A stretch of DNA of 64,000 bases, from positions 138,925 through 202,924 of the forward strand of contig JBHIBO010000001.1 of NCBI GenBank assembly GCA_046759185.1, read 5' to 3'. How positions within the stretch are numbered: position 1 is the stretch's first letter; each line of letters opens with the position of its first letter. The notes beneath the pieces are model-generated. The model saw nothing but the letters and a program-made list of their open reading frames with translations, was not told the origin of the DNA and did not search any database. The position numbers were made by a program, and so were the translations under genes. Source of the stretch: JAJISK01 sp046759185 (GTDB lineage: Archaea; Thermoplasmatota; Thermoplasmata; RBG-16-68-12; JAJISG01). Positions 9,090-18,143 of this stretch are shown in pieces.

Positions 9090-9176
9090 CTCTGGCTGCC
9101 TGCCTATCAGCAGTCTGTTCTCAGGTCTGAATTCCTGGATGTACCCCTTTTTAATGGAGGACTTCGTCATTTGCAC

Positions 9177-10547
9177 GTGAGCGGCCTCCCCGATACAGCT
9201 GAGCCGGAGGTTCCTTCCATCACGTGCCCACGCTGCGGGACTTCATACGCAGCCAACTTCTGTCCAAGCTGTGGCTGGCAGACGGGCGTACCCCTCCCCG
9301 CCCCTGCCTCCGCCCTTCGCACGGTGCTGGGCATGGTCTGGCTCTTCGCTCTCATCCTTTTCATCGTCTACCTCGCTGCCATGCTCGGGGCCCTCGTGTG
9401 GATCAGCCCCGGGATCGTGGAAGGCATGGTCGGGGGCACCTGCACCGCTTGCACGGCGTTCTTCTTCTGGATCAATCCGCTGAGCCCGACCCTCCTGGAG
9501 TTCGTCGAAGTGGGCGGGATGGGCCTCCTCGCGTGGTTCCTCATCCTCCTGACTGCGATTTTTGGAATCTACCTCTACCTGGTCCTCTTCCACGCGAGGC
9601 GAACCTACACCGACATGCGCCTTCCACACGAACGGCTCGAGAACAAGCTTGGTTCCCGGAGCGCCATCGTGGCCGTAGGCCAGGTCTTCATGGCGATCCT
9701 GTTCTTCGACTTCTTCTACTTCTCCGTCATCCTCCCCTTCGGCTTCGGCTTCGTGCCGGAGGCACCCCCCTTCTTCAGCGAGGCACCCGATTGGTTCGTG
9801 CTCTACAGCGTCGTGAACGCGGCTGTCTGGGAGGAGTTTGCGACCCGGCTCCTCCTCATCGGTCTCCCCATGGCGTTGGGCTCCTTCATCACCCGGCTTC
9901 CGCAGGTCCTGTCCGGAACTGTCGCACATAACCCGGGCCGCGCCCGCTACCTAGCGGGGTCGTTGAAATACCTGGTGGGCCGCCAGGTGCGGGCGCACTC
10001 ACCGCGGGCCACCCTGTTCGTGGGTGCCGGGCTCGCTCTTGCGTCTGCGGCTGTCTTTGGCTATTTGCACGTGCCCGCCTGGGGCGCGTGGAAGTTTGTG
10101 GACACCTTCCTCGCGGGCTTGGCCCTGGGCTATCTCTTCCTGCGCTTCGGAATCCTCGCCTCTATACTCCTTCACCTATCCGTAAACTCCCTCGGCATCT
10201 TGTTCGGACTGGCCGGGCCGGATAACCTGGGTGGGGCGTTCCTCATCGGGATCTTCTATCTTGTCCTCCTGGCCTTCGGCGCCGGATTCTTTGCCTACTA
10301 TGTGATGCGCACGGGAGGCATCCTCTTCGGACGATTCCGGCGCTCGAGACCCAAGCCTGCCCCCGTGCCTCGGCCGGAACGGTCTCCGGAAAGCCCAGGT
10401 GGAGGTGTCCTTCTCTTCCCTGTGACGTGCCCTCAGTGCGGAGGCCATGAGGCCCAATACCAGGACGGGGCGCTGCTCTGTTCACGGTGCGGGACGAGAC
10501 TGTCGACCCCTGGGCCGGACCGTGGACGGGGCCAGTTCTTCGATTAG
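9177..10547 (+). CDS. CPBP-family intramembrane protease with N- and C-terminal zinc ribbons
   Basis: From GTG 9177 the protein has 456 residues. A short zinc ribbon (CPRCGTSYAANFCPSCG, about 17-33) precedes about eight membrane segments. Within these are the CPBP/Type II CAAX-prenyl-protease motifs: EEFATR (about 219) and later histidines (GYLHVP and LHLSVN). A second zinc ribbon (CPQCGGHEAQ...CSRCGTRL) is at the C-terminus. TTG at 9171 is an alternative start; the TTTTTAA box at 9148-9154 favours 9177. Its 3' end overlaps the convergent UPF0201 gene by 66 bp. The substrate is unknown. Confidence 0.8.
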   Translation: MSGLPDTAEPEVPSITCPRCGTSYAANFCPSCGWQTGVPLPAPASALRTVLGMVWLFALILFIVYLAAMLGALVWISPGIVEGMVGGTCTACTAFFFWINPLSPTLLEFVEVGGMGLLAWFLILLTAIFGIYLYLVLFHARRTYTDMRLPHERLENKLGSRSAIVAVGQVFMAILFFDFFYFSVILPFGFGFVPEAPPFFSEAPDWFVLYSVVNAAVWEEFATRLLLIGLPMALGSFITRLPQVLSGTVAHNPGRARYLAGSLKYLVGRQVRAHSPRATLFVGAGLALASAAVFGYLHVPAWGAWKFVDTFLAGLALGYLFLRFGILASILLHLSVNSLGILFGLAGPDNLGGAFLIGIFYLVLLAFGAGFFAYYVMRTGGILFGRFRRSRPKPAPVPRPERSPESPGGGVLLFPVTCPQCGGHEAQYQDGALLCSRCGTRLSTPGPDRGRGQFFD

Positions 10548-10877
10548 GTCCCGGAGGTCTTCCGAGACGACGGTCACGCGGATGTCTCCCAACGGAGCGT
10601 GGGCGGAGAAGGAGACGCGCCCTGCGTAGGCGGCCTGTTTGTTCAGGTAAAAGACCAGCCGGTCCCCCCGAATCGCACCGGTCAGCAACTCGTGGGCGGA
10701 GTCGCGGATGTGTTGCCTCCGGAGGAGCTCGGCAAAGTGATCGAGGCTCCCGGTGTCCCCTGCGATCTTGCCCTCCTCTTCCAGCCGCGCCTCCGGGAAG
10801 ATGTTGAGGATGGCCCGCTTCACCCTCCTCGCGCTCTCCGTGGGCCGGAGAGGCGTCTCCACCATGGCCTCGTACAC
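10482..10877 (-). CDS. UPF0201 family RNA-binding-like protein
   Basis: The 131-residue protein matches the archaeal UPF0201 family, recognisable by VETPLRPTESARRVKRAILN, a central LLRRQHIRDSAHELL and FYLNKQAAYAGRVSFS. The family is related to RNA-binding folds of exosome-associated proteins, but its role is not established. Box GGTTTACC on the minus strand (10899-10906) is centred 26 bp from ATG 10877. The C-terminal coding end overlaps the convergent protease gene; the last about 20 residues are Arg/Pro-rich and may be dispensable. Confidence 0.8.
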   Translation of the reverse strand: MYEAMVETPLRPTESARRVKRAILNIFPEARLEEEGKIAGDTGSLDHFAELLRRQHIRDSAHELLTGAIRGDRLVFYLNKQAAYAGRVSFSAHAPLGDIRVTVVSEDLRDLIEELAPSTVRPRGRQSRPAP

Positions 10878-10898
10878 ATCTCCTCATCCTGCCTGTGA

Positions 10899-10932
10899 GG
10901 TAAACCTTGGGGGGTCCCGCGAACCTTATTTA
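10899..10932. promoter_or_regulatory. Divergent promoters for UPF0201 gene and DP1 gene
   Basis: GGTTTACC on the minus strand (10899-10906) serves the ATG at 10877. TTATTTA on the plus strand (10926-10932) is centred about 27 bp upstream of ATG 10957, which is why I place the DP1 start there rather than at the ATG at 10945. Confidence 0.6.
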
Positions 10933-10956
10933 GCCGGCCCGGCCATGCGGAGCGGA

Positions 10957-12408
10957 ATGCAGGAGGATCTTCTCTCACTCGCTATGGAGTCGGGGGTCCT
11001 CCTGGATCCCGCGTTGGCGGACTACCTCGCGGAACGCGAGCGTCCCGTCGACAGCCTCCTTGCCATCTTGGATGCCGTGAACCCACGGCCTCTCGTGCTC
11101 ACGCTGGAGGAGGTCCAGGCGTTGAATCCGTCGCCCCCTGAACCGCACCTTCCTCATCCCCCTTCTGCTGCCTCAACCCCTCCCCCACGGGACCGGGGCG
11201 CCGTCCGGCGTGAGGACTACGATCCCGAGGTCGTCGTCCTGCAGGACATCACCGGCCGGTCCACGTGCACGGGGGAGATGCAGGACTTCTCCCGCTATTT
11301 CGACCATCGCTATAGGGCCCTTTCCGGGCTGCTCCGGGGGAGGCGAGACCTGGTGGGCGCCGTGTCCATCGGCCGTGCCCTCCGCATGGCCCGGGAGGTC
11401 CGCTTCATCGGCATGGTCCAGTCCGTCAAGCGAACGCGGACGGGCAATCACTTGCTCCTACTCGAGGATGAGGAGGCCTCTTGTCAGGTCCTTGTCCCGA
11501 GTGAGGGTTCCGGGGTCGACGGGGCGCCCATCCCCGACGAAGTGATGGGGGTCGTGGGCCGTCCTTGGAAGGACGGCATTTTCCTCGCCGAGGAGATCGT
11601 GCGGCCCGACGTCCCCACGTCCCACGCCTTCCAGGGAGCGGAGGAAGCCCTCTGCGCCGCCTTTGTCTCCGACATCCACGTCGGGAGTCGCCTGTTCCTG
11701 CGTGACCGTTGGGACCGCTTCGTCCGGTGGTTGAGGACCGAGGAGGCCGCCCGCGTCAAATATCTGGTCATCGTGGGCGACGTGGTGGACGGCATCGGGG
11801 TCTACCCGCGCCAGGACGAGGACTTGGCCGTGGATGACGTGTACCGCCAGTATGAGGAGGTCGCCGAGATGGTGTCGGAGCTCCCCGACGACCTGCAAGT
11901 GATCCTCCTCCCGGGCAATCACGACGCGACCCGGCCTGCGGAGCCGCAGCCCGCCCTGCCTGAGGGGATCCAGAAGGCCTTTCCCGACGGCGTCCTGTTT
12001 GTCGGCAACCCGTCCCTTCTGCGCCTCCACGGTGTGGACGTGCTCTGCTACCACGGGAAGAGCATGGACGATATGGTGACGAGCATCCCGCACGTCACGT
12101 ACGACCGGCCCCTCGCAGGGATGGTAGAGATGCTGAGGCGGCGCCACCTCGCCCCCTCCTACGGGGGAAAGACGCCACTGGCTCCCGAACGCGTCGACCA
12201 CCTCATCGTCGACGCCCTTCCCTCCGTCTTCGCCACGGGCCACGTTCACGGGTTCGGGATTGGTGAGTACCGTGGCATCCGCCTCCTCAACGCCTCCACA
12301 TGGCAGGCGCAGACCGCGTTCCAGCGGATGCACAACATCACGCCCACGCTGGGGATGGTTCCTATCGTGGACCTGCAGACGGGGGAGGCCTTCGCCCAGG
12401 CCTTTTGA
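10957..12408 (+). CDS. polB: D-family DNA polymerase small subunit DP1 (proofreading exonuclease)
   Basis: The 483-residue protein is the small subunit of the euryarchaeal D-family replicative polymerase. Residues about 130-225 form an OB-fold. The rest is a calcineurin-like phosphoesterase domain with all Mre11-type motifs: DIHVG (about 239), GDVVDG (about 273), GNHDATR (about 320), HGKS and GHVHG (about 427). It should therefore be an active 3'-5' proofreading nuclease. The N-terminus (about 1-60) looks like the helical DP2-binding or regulatory region. Starts at 10945 or 10957 are both possible. The large subunit is not in the window. Confidence 0.95.
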   Translation: MQEDLLSLAMESGVLLDPALADYLAERERPVDSLLAILDAVNPRPLVLTLEEVQALNPSPPEPHLPHPPSAASTPPPRDRGAVRREDYDPEVVVLQDITGRSTCTGEMQDFSRYFDHRYRALSGLLRGRRDLVGAVSIGRALRMAREVRFIGMVQSVKRTRTGNHLLLLEDEEASCQVLVPSEGSGVDGAPIPDEVMGVVGRPWKDGIFLAEEIVRPDVPTSHAFQGAEEALCAAFVSDIHVGSRLFLRDRWDRFVRWLRTEEAARVKYLVIVGDVVDGIGVYPRQDEDLAVDDVYRQYEEVAEMVSELPDDLQVILLPGNHDATRPAEPQPALPEGIQKAFPDGVLFVGNPSLLRLHGVDVLCYHGKSMDDMVTSIPHVTYDRPLAGMVEMLRRRHLAPSYGGKTPLAPERVDHLIVDALPSVFATGHVHGFGIGEYRGIRLLNASTWQAQTAFQRMHNITPTLGMVPIVDLQTGEAFAQAF

Positions 12409-12455
12409 CCCACCAGGGAAATGGCCTTCTAGTCGCGGACGCTACGGCGACCTGC

Positions 12456-13157
12456 ATGCGGATTCTGGCCGTGGGGGACATCCACGGGGAGGAGCACCTG
12501 GACGCCGTACGGGCGTCCCTTCGCGAAGCCCCGACCCCCGACTACATCCTTCTCGCAGGCGACATGACCCACCGAAACGACGTGGACCTGTACGGCCGCG
12601 TGTTGGAGGTCTTCACGGAGGTCTCAGACGCCCCCATCATTGCCGTCTTCGGCAACCACGAGTGGTCCGATTCCCACGCGGAGTACCGAATGACCTACCC
12701 CATCACCTTTCTGGAGGAGGAGGCGCATACCGTTCAGCTTGCCGACGGGCCTCTGCGGGTTGTGGGGAGCACGGGCGTTCTCGATCGGCCCACCTGGTGG
12801 CAGCGGACGAATCTCCCGCAGATTGCCTCAGAATACACCCGCAGGCTCCAGGTCCTCGATCGGCTCCTGGAGGACGACGGGCTTCGAATTCTCCTGACGC
12901 ACTACGCCCCCACGTTCCGCACCCTCGTCGGGGAGGGGGAGAGCTACTGGGACCAGCTGGGATCCAAACGGATGGAGGGGGTGCTCCTACGTCACCGACC
13001 CGAGCTCGTGATTCACGGGCACGTCCATCTGGGCCTTCCGTTCGCCGAGCTCCAGACGGGCCAGACGACCCTCCGAAACTTCGACCGGGAACGGGCGATT
13101 CCGATACACAACGTCGCCTTCCCCGTCCGGAAGGACGTCACCATTCTGGATCTCTGA
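12456..13157 (+). CDS. Calcineurin-like metallophosphoesterase
   Basis: The 233-residue protein is a single metallophosphoesterase domain with GDIHGEEH, AGDMTHRND, FGNHEW, THYAP and HGHVHLG, so both metal sites look intact. It lacks extra domains. It lies 47 bp behind DP1 on the same strand and may be co-transcribed, but its substrate (phosphodiester, nucleotide or phosphoprotein) is not evident. Confidence 0.85.
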   Translation: MRILAVGDIHGEEHLDAVRASLREAPTPDYILLAGDMTHRNDVDLYGRVLEVFTEVSDAPIIAVFGNHEWSDSHAEYRMTYPITFLEEEAHTVQLADGPLRVVGSTGVLDRPTWWQRTNLPQIASEYTRRLQVLDRLLEDDGLRILLTHYAPTFRTLVGEGESYWDQLGSKRMEGVLLRHRPELVIHGHVHLGLPFAELQTGQTTLRNFDRERAIPIHNVAFPVRKDVTILDL

Positions 13158-13190
13158 AGGCGGAGGGATTCGATGGTGGGTTCGGCTAGC

Positions 13191-16100
13191 CTACAGGGAG
13201 GGGTCGATGACCACGCCGCGGTCCACATCCCCGACGTCGATGTCGTAGATTCGGGTCCCGAGCTGCTCGATGACGATGATGTTCCAGACGAGGCCCTTGT
13301 CGTGGCGATACCAGTTGATGTAGCCATCCTCCGTCCCGATGACGATGTCGTCCCAGTAGTCCCCGTCCACATCGGCCACGCGGAGGCTGAGCACGTCGTC
13401 CTGGTTCGTGTGGATGAGTGTGCGTGTCCACGTGCCGTCATTGGCCCACCAGTACACCCGATTGTCCGACGTGCCTGCCGCGATGTCGTAGGTGCTGTCC
13501 GCGTCCAAGAGTCCCACGTCAACGGCGTTCACTGTGCCTGTCGCCGCAAGGCTGACTGAGCCCCAGGCCGGGGCGTAGTAGACACGGACGGTACTGCCCG
13601 AGCCCACCACAATGTCGTTGTCCCCGTCCCCGTCCATGTCAGTCACGGCTAGGTCATTCACGGGAGGACCGACGGGGATCGTCTCCTCGTCGGGGAGTGT
13701 AATGAAGCGGCGCACGAAGACGTGGTCCACGTACACTGTGTCCAGCTGCGTCGCGTTCGGATCCCGGTTCAAGTCTCGCACCCGCAAATAGAGAGGGACG
13801 CCCCCCACGGTGGTCGGGAGGTTGGCCGTCTGGTATTCGTTGTCGTCCACCGTTTTCGTCACGGTGACGAGGGTGGACCACGGTCCCCCGGCGGCGAGGG
13901 AACCCTCGATGACGAAATCGTCGAATTCGCCGTTGAGGGTGTGATGGGCCTCGACGAAGAGTTTGTACGCGTCCCCGCCCGCCCCCACGGGGAAGGACCG
14001 CCATTGGTGCTCCAGGCGGCTCGTCGTGCCCTGCAGGCTAATGACCACCACGACGACCTGGTCGAGGGAGATCCGAGAGGCCATGTTGTCCGTGGCCGAG
14101 TCCAGGTTCGAGCTGTCCGTGTCTTGGAAGACGATGTAGAGGTCACCGCCTCCAAACCCGGCGGCGCCCAGGTCGTAGACCTTCAGCGTTTCCGTGGTTT
14201 CCGTCAGACTCCCTAGCACCGTGACACCACCGGCGCCGACCTTATAACCAATCTCGAACGCTTCCGATCCGTCTCCCTCGCTAATGAAGCCGCTAACGAC
14301 GAGGAACGCCGTGTCAGTCGGGCCGAGGGCCGAAACGGTCCCCATGACGTACTGGTGCCCTGGCGCGGCACCGCCGGTGCTGTTCCTCATGAGATACCGG
14401 TCATCCTCAAACCACCAGAATGCGTCGTAGAACTCCTCCTGAAGCTCCTCGTAGACACCGTCATCAGCGTGTGTGTCGAGGTAGCTCCCCGAGAACACGA
14501 TGTCATACTCGGAGAGGATTTCATTCTGGGGGACGTAGAGGTCCCAGATCTCCCCCGGACCTAGGACCTCCTCGATGGCCTCGTAGGTGTCATCGGAGAC
14601 ACGCGTGTCCGCCACGGTCCCGGTGATGTTCCCGAATACTGGCGTGTCGATCTCGAGGGTGTAGTCGGCGGTCAGCTGAGTGCCAAAGACGCCGAACCCG
14701 TTGTTGCGGTAGATTTTGACGTTCCCATTGTTAATCCCAGCGACGATATCATTGAAGCCGTCGCCGCCCGCGGGGTAGACGTCTGCGAGCTGGATTACGT
14801 TGACCCCTGGTCCAAGGTTGTCGACGAGGCTAGGGGTCCAATCTCCGTCGTTAGCGTAGGTCCAAATCTCCCCCGTGCTGGTCCCGATGACGATGTCGTT
14901 GTCGGAGTCTCGGTCGATAAGTCCGATGTCTACCGCCTCGACTCGGTTCCCCAGGTTGTCGATCTCGTAGCGGGTCCATTGGCTCCCGTCGCCCACGGTG
15001 TTCCGGTACCAGAGGACGCGCCCGACCTCAAGTCCAAAAACCGCGTCGAGGTCGCTGTCCTCGTCCAGGTCACCAAAGGCTACGTCCAGGAAGTCCCCGC
15101 CACCGAACGGGGGGCTACCGCGGCAGAACCAAAGGAAGCAATCCTGGCGGAAGGACTCCATGACCGTCCGACTCCAGGCACCGTCGTTCTCGTAGAAGGT
15201 CGCGTACCAGGTCTCATCGTCACCGAACCACCGGAATGTGTACTCGTTCAGCGCCGTAATCACGTCCAGGTCCCAGCGCGCCCCGCGGACGATGATCTGG
15301 CCCGTCAGGGCATACTCCTCGTTGAAGTCGGCGACACGCTTGATGCGGAAGCCATAGGCGTTGGCGCCGAACAGCCAAGGATCCAGGTTTGTGGTCGAGA
15401 GGTCGATGTTGAAGGAGTAGGAACGACTGTCGTTGACCGCGCCAGGACTCACGGGGTCGTTGCCGGGTGTGGCCCAAACTTGGACGCCGCTCTCGTAGTC
15501 GGAGATGACCACGTCACCAAATATGAAGCCGGCATCCGTGTCCTGGACGGTGACCCTGACGTACATGATGTCCGTCGTGTTGAACGTGTTGGTGGGCTGG
15601 GTGTGCGCGGCGTCGGCGAAGAACTCAACCCGCGGATAATCGGGGGCGGTTCCGTTCTGTTCCGTCACCAGGATGGAATCCACGGTGGCGAACCGGTTGT
15701 TGGGCGACGGCACGTTGTTGGCGCGGATCTCCATGGAGACCGAGTGCTGTCCAACCGCCAGCTGGACCCCGTCCCATCCGTAGTCGCTGGAGTTCGTGCT
15801 GAACCGGTGCTCGTAGACGTAGAAGCCGCCCACGAAACCCAGGAAGGTGAAGGCTCGTGTGCTGGAGGGGAGGCTGGTCTGTGTAACGGGAGTGTTGTAC
15901 GGCGCGAAGCTGTAGACCTCGGGCATCTGGGGGAGCCCAGACGGGGAGTAGAGGAACACGTCGTTCTGGAGATCGGCGTTCTTCAGCTTCTGGCTGGCCA
16001 CCACGATGACCACGGTCTCGCCCTTCTGGAAGGTTCGGGTGCCGTTGGCGTTGTAGCCGTTGGTGTCCCACTCCGTCGCGTTGAAAATGTCATACAGCTG

Positions 16101-17009
16101 GAGGTCGCTCTCGAGGGCGAGGCCTTCCGGGCCTTTGAAGGGAGAACCCCCGCCGCCGAGGTCCAGGACGTCCAGAATGAGCCGTGTCTGCGCTTCTCGA
16201 CCCCCCTGGTCCGTGGCGTTGAGGATGACGATTCCCCCGTCCCAGGATCGCGGCGCCGCGAAGCTCAGGGACCGACTGAAGACCCCGTCTCCGGCCAGCA
16301 CGTCGCCCACACTGGGGTCCCCATTGTCCAGGAGCTGGACGTAGCCGAGGGGGACACCATATCCGAAGGTGAGATACCCCCAGACGGAGGCCGGATTGAG
16401 GTCTTCATCCGGGTCGCCGACGCGGGCGTAGATCGCGAAGGTATCATCCACCGAGACGGGATCGCGGCTCGGAGTCGAGGGCTCCGAGTCAAACCACTTC
16501 TCGAGGAAAACGGGAAGGCGTTCTCCACCCTCCCCAAGGAGGATCTGATCCCAGACGACCGTCCCGCGGATCACGTCCACGACCAAGACCGAGACCTCCG
16601 CCGTCTGGGGGATGGTCTCGTTCTCATAGGTCCACGTCTCTCCGATGTTCCAGGTTGCGTCGGAGCCGTCCAGGCCATAGGGTTTGACGCTCACGCCGTC
16701 AAAGTGATTGCCTTTGGTCCGAAACGTATGGGTCTGTCCGTCGATGGTGAGGTAGATGCGGGTGTTCGAATCGAGGAGGTCATCCCCGCCGAGGTGGGTT
16801 AGGTTGACGTAGGCGCCTGCCCAGGACCCAGCAACGTAGCGCCCCTCCAGGTTCCCATCGATGCCCGCATTCCCCGCGGCCCGAGGGGCCGGGAGGGTGA
16901 AGACCCAGAGGACGATGGTGGAGAAGATGATGACCGTGATAAGGAGAACCAGGATGCTTCCAATTACCTCTGATACACCCCGATGGTCCAGAGGTCTCCG
17001 TGACAGCAC
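13191..17009 (-). CDS. Large FG-GAP/VCBS-repeat surface protein with pilin-like N-terminus
   Basis: This 1272-residue protein starts at GTG 17009. It opens with a class III (type IV pilin-like) signal: basic residues, then RGVSEVIGSILVLL and a single hydrophobic helix, the usual substrate of an archaeal prepilin peptidase. The exterior part has beta-rich regions and FG-GAP/VCBS-type repeats with Ca-binding Asp loops such as DLDEDSDLD, DRDSDND, DMDGDGDND and DVDGDYWDD. The repeats cluster around residues 640-790 and 1130-1272. It probably sits at the cell surface in adhesion or as a pilus tip/scaffold. Very few cysteines are present. TATA-like TTAAATA is at 17050-17056. Confidence 0.82.
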   Translation of the reverse strand: MLSRRPLDHRGVSEVIGSILVLLITVIIFSTIVLWVFTLPAPRAAGNAGIDGNLEGRYVAGSWAGAYVNLTHLGGDDLLDSNTRIYLTIDGQTHTFRTKGNHFDGVSVKPYGLDGSDATWNIGETWTYENETIPQTAEVSVLVVDVIRGTVVWDQILLGEGGERLPVFLEKWFDSEPSTPSRDPVSVDDTFAIYARVGDPDEDLNPASVWGYLTFGYGVPLGYVQLLDNGDPSVGDVLAGDGVFSRSLSFAAPRSWDGGIVILNATDQGGREAQTRLILDVLDLGGGGSPFKGPEGLALESDLQLYDIFNATEWDTNGYNANGTRTFQKGETVVIVVASQKLKNADLQNDVFLYSPSGLPQMPEVYSFAPYNTPVTQTSLPSSTRAFTFLGFVGGFYVYEHRFSTNSSDYGWDGVQLAVGQHSVSMEIRANNVPSPNNRFATVDSILVTEQNGTAPDYPRVEFFADAAHTQPTNTFNTTDIMYVRVTVQDTDAGFIFGDVVISDYESGVQVWATPGNDPVSPGAVNDSRSYSFNIDLSTTNLDPWLFGANAYGFRIKRVADFNEEYALTGQIIVRGARWDLDVITALNEYTFRWFGDDETWYATFYENDGAWSRTVMESFRQDCFLWFCRGSPPFGGGDFLDVAFGDLDEDSDLDAVFGLEVGRVLWYRNTVGDGSQWTRYEIDNLGNRVEAVDIGLIDRDSDNDIVIGTSTGEIWTYANDGDWTPSLVDNLGPGVNVIQLADVYPAGGDGFNDIVAGINNGNVKIYRNNGFGVFGTQLTADYTLEIDTPVFGNITGTVADTRVSDDTYEAIEEVLGPGEIWDLYVPQNEILSEYDIVFSGSYLDTHADDGVYEELQEEFYDAFWWFEDDRYLMRNSTGGAAPGHQYVMGTVSALGPTDTAFLVVSGFISEGDGSEAFEIGYKVGAGGVTVLGSLTETTETLKVYDLGAAGFGGGDLYIVFQDTDSSNLDSATDNMASRISLDQVVVVVISLQGTTSRLEHQWRSFPVGAGGDAYKLFVEAHHTLNGEFDDFVIEGSLAAGGPWSTLVTVTKTVDDNEYQTANLPTTVGGVPLYLRVRDLNRDPNATQLDTVYVDHVFVRRFITLPDEETIPVGPPVNDLAVTDMDGDGDNDIVVGSGSTVRVYYAPAWGSVSLAATGTVNAVDVGLLDADSTYDIAAGTSDNRVYWWANDGTWTRTLIHTNQDDVLSLRVADVDGDYWDDIVIGTEDGYINWYRHDKGLVWNIIVIEQLGTRIYDIDVGDVDRGVVIDPSL

Positions 17010-17207
17010 CAGTGCTCCTCCCAGGACGGAGTCTTCTTTGCGCTAGACAGCTTATTTAATCGTTCCCGCAGGATTATCGATGAAGATAGCCAGAATCGTG
17101 CGAGCATCGATTCCTCGGGGCGCTATATCGGTCCGGCCTGGGGGACGCCACACGAGCTGGAGCCAGTGACTAAGTTTTAAGTGGCCAGCACCCGCTATCA
17201 CCGACCA

Positions 17208-18143
17208 ATGCCCAAAGAGGAGGCACGCCGCCTCCCACCCTCCCTCGTCAGTTTCCTGCGGGACCTAGCCGTGGCGTTCCTCCTGGTTGCCATCGTTTTT
17301 GCCGCCCTCTTCGCCTTTGCCCGCACCTGGCCTCCCATGGTGGTGGTAGAGAGCGGGAGCATGCAGCACAGCAACACGGAGAGCCTTCTCGGCGTCGTGG
17401 ATACCGGGGACATCGTCGTCGTCCAAACCGCCCCTCATCGGCAAGACGTCGCAACCTACGCGCAAGGCCGCGCCGCCGGCTACACGACGTACGGGGACTT
17501 CGGGGATGTCATCGTCTTTCAGGATCCCGATGGTCCGGCGGGCCGGTGGATCATTCATCGGGCCTTGCTCTTCCTGGCCTGGAATGAGACGGTCATGGGC
17601 TTCGACATCCCGACCCTCGAATCTCTGGAGCGGGGCCGCGACTGGGACTCCAACGCCGCCACCCCCTTCGGCCTCGGCCCCTCCGACACGGTGGTCCTCA
17701 TGAACGTCGGCTTCCGCCAACGGGAGGTGACCGTCCGAATCAACGACTTCTTCGCCGACCGGGACCCCCAGGATTGCCCCGCCTCTTGTGAAGGCTACGT
17801 CACCATGGGGGACAACAACGCTCCTAGCTACGACCGGACCTTGGTGTTCCAGGGCCTCATTCTCGGCCGGGCGCGGGGCGAGCTCCCATGGTTCGGCCTC
17901 CTAAAGCTCACCTTCGCGGGTCCCTTCGCGTGGGGCGACGCGCGTGCGCCCGCTAACAGCTGGAGCGCCCTTACCCTCTCCCTCGTCCTCCTTGTGGCCG
18001 GCCCCGTCGGTTTGGATATCGGTCTCTCCGTGTTGGCCACACGACGGAAGAAGCGGAAGCCGACCAACCCCGGGGACCATGGAGCGGACGGAAGCCCCGA
18101 GGAGGACGAGGAGTCCCCGAAGGACGAGACACCCGTCAAATGA
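17208..18143 (+). CDS. sipW: Signal peptidase I, archaeal/eukaryotic Ser-His type
   Basis: From ATG 17208 (TTTTAAGT box centred about 29 bp upstream) this is a 311-residue type I signal peptidase. An N-terminal membrane helix spans about 18-38. The nucleophile serine is near 51 (ESGSMQH), a catalytic histidine is near 116 (WIIHRAL) and GDNN is near 200. Histidine in place of the bacterial general-base lysine is the archaeal/ER pattern. A second hydrophobic helix is near 255-275 and a charged tail follows. The symbol is by family analogy. It is divergent from the FG-GAP surface protein, which fits a secretion setting. The last 8 bp overlap orc1/cdc6. Confidence 0.88.
   Translation: MPKEEARRLPPSLVSFLRDLAVAFLLVAIVFAALFAFARTWPPMVVVESGSMQHSNTESLLGVVDTGDIVVVQTAPHRQDVATYAQGRAAGYTTYGDFGDVIVFQDPDGPAGRWIIHRALLFLAWNETVMGFDIPTLESLERGRDWDSNAATPFGLGPSDTVVLMNVGFRQREVTVRINDFFADRDPQDCPASCEGYVTMGDNNAPSYDRTLVFQGLILGRARGELPWFGLLKLTFAGPFAWGDARAPANSWSALTLSLVLLVAGPVGLDIGLSVLATRRKKRKPTNPGDHGADGSPEEDEESPKDETPVK

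Noticed and set aside
14979..16802. A 607-codon open frame on the plus strand opposite the FG-GAP protein gene
   Set aside because: It is a shadow of the true gene in GC-rich DNA. The minus strand has a pilin-like signal and calcium-loop repeats; the opposite frame shows no motif.
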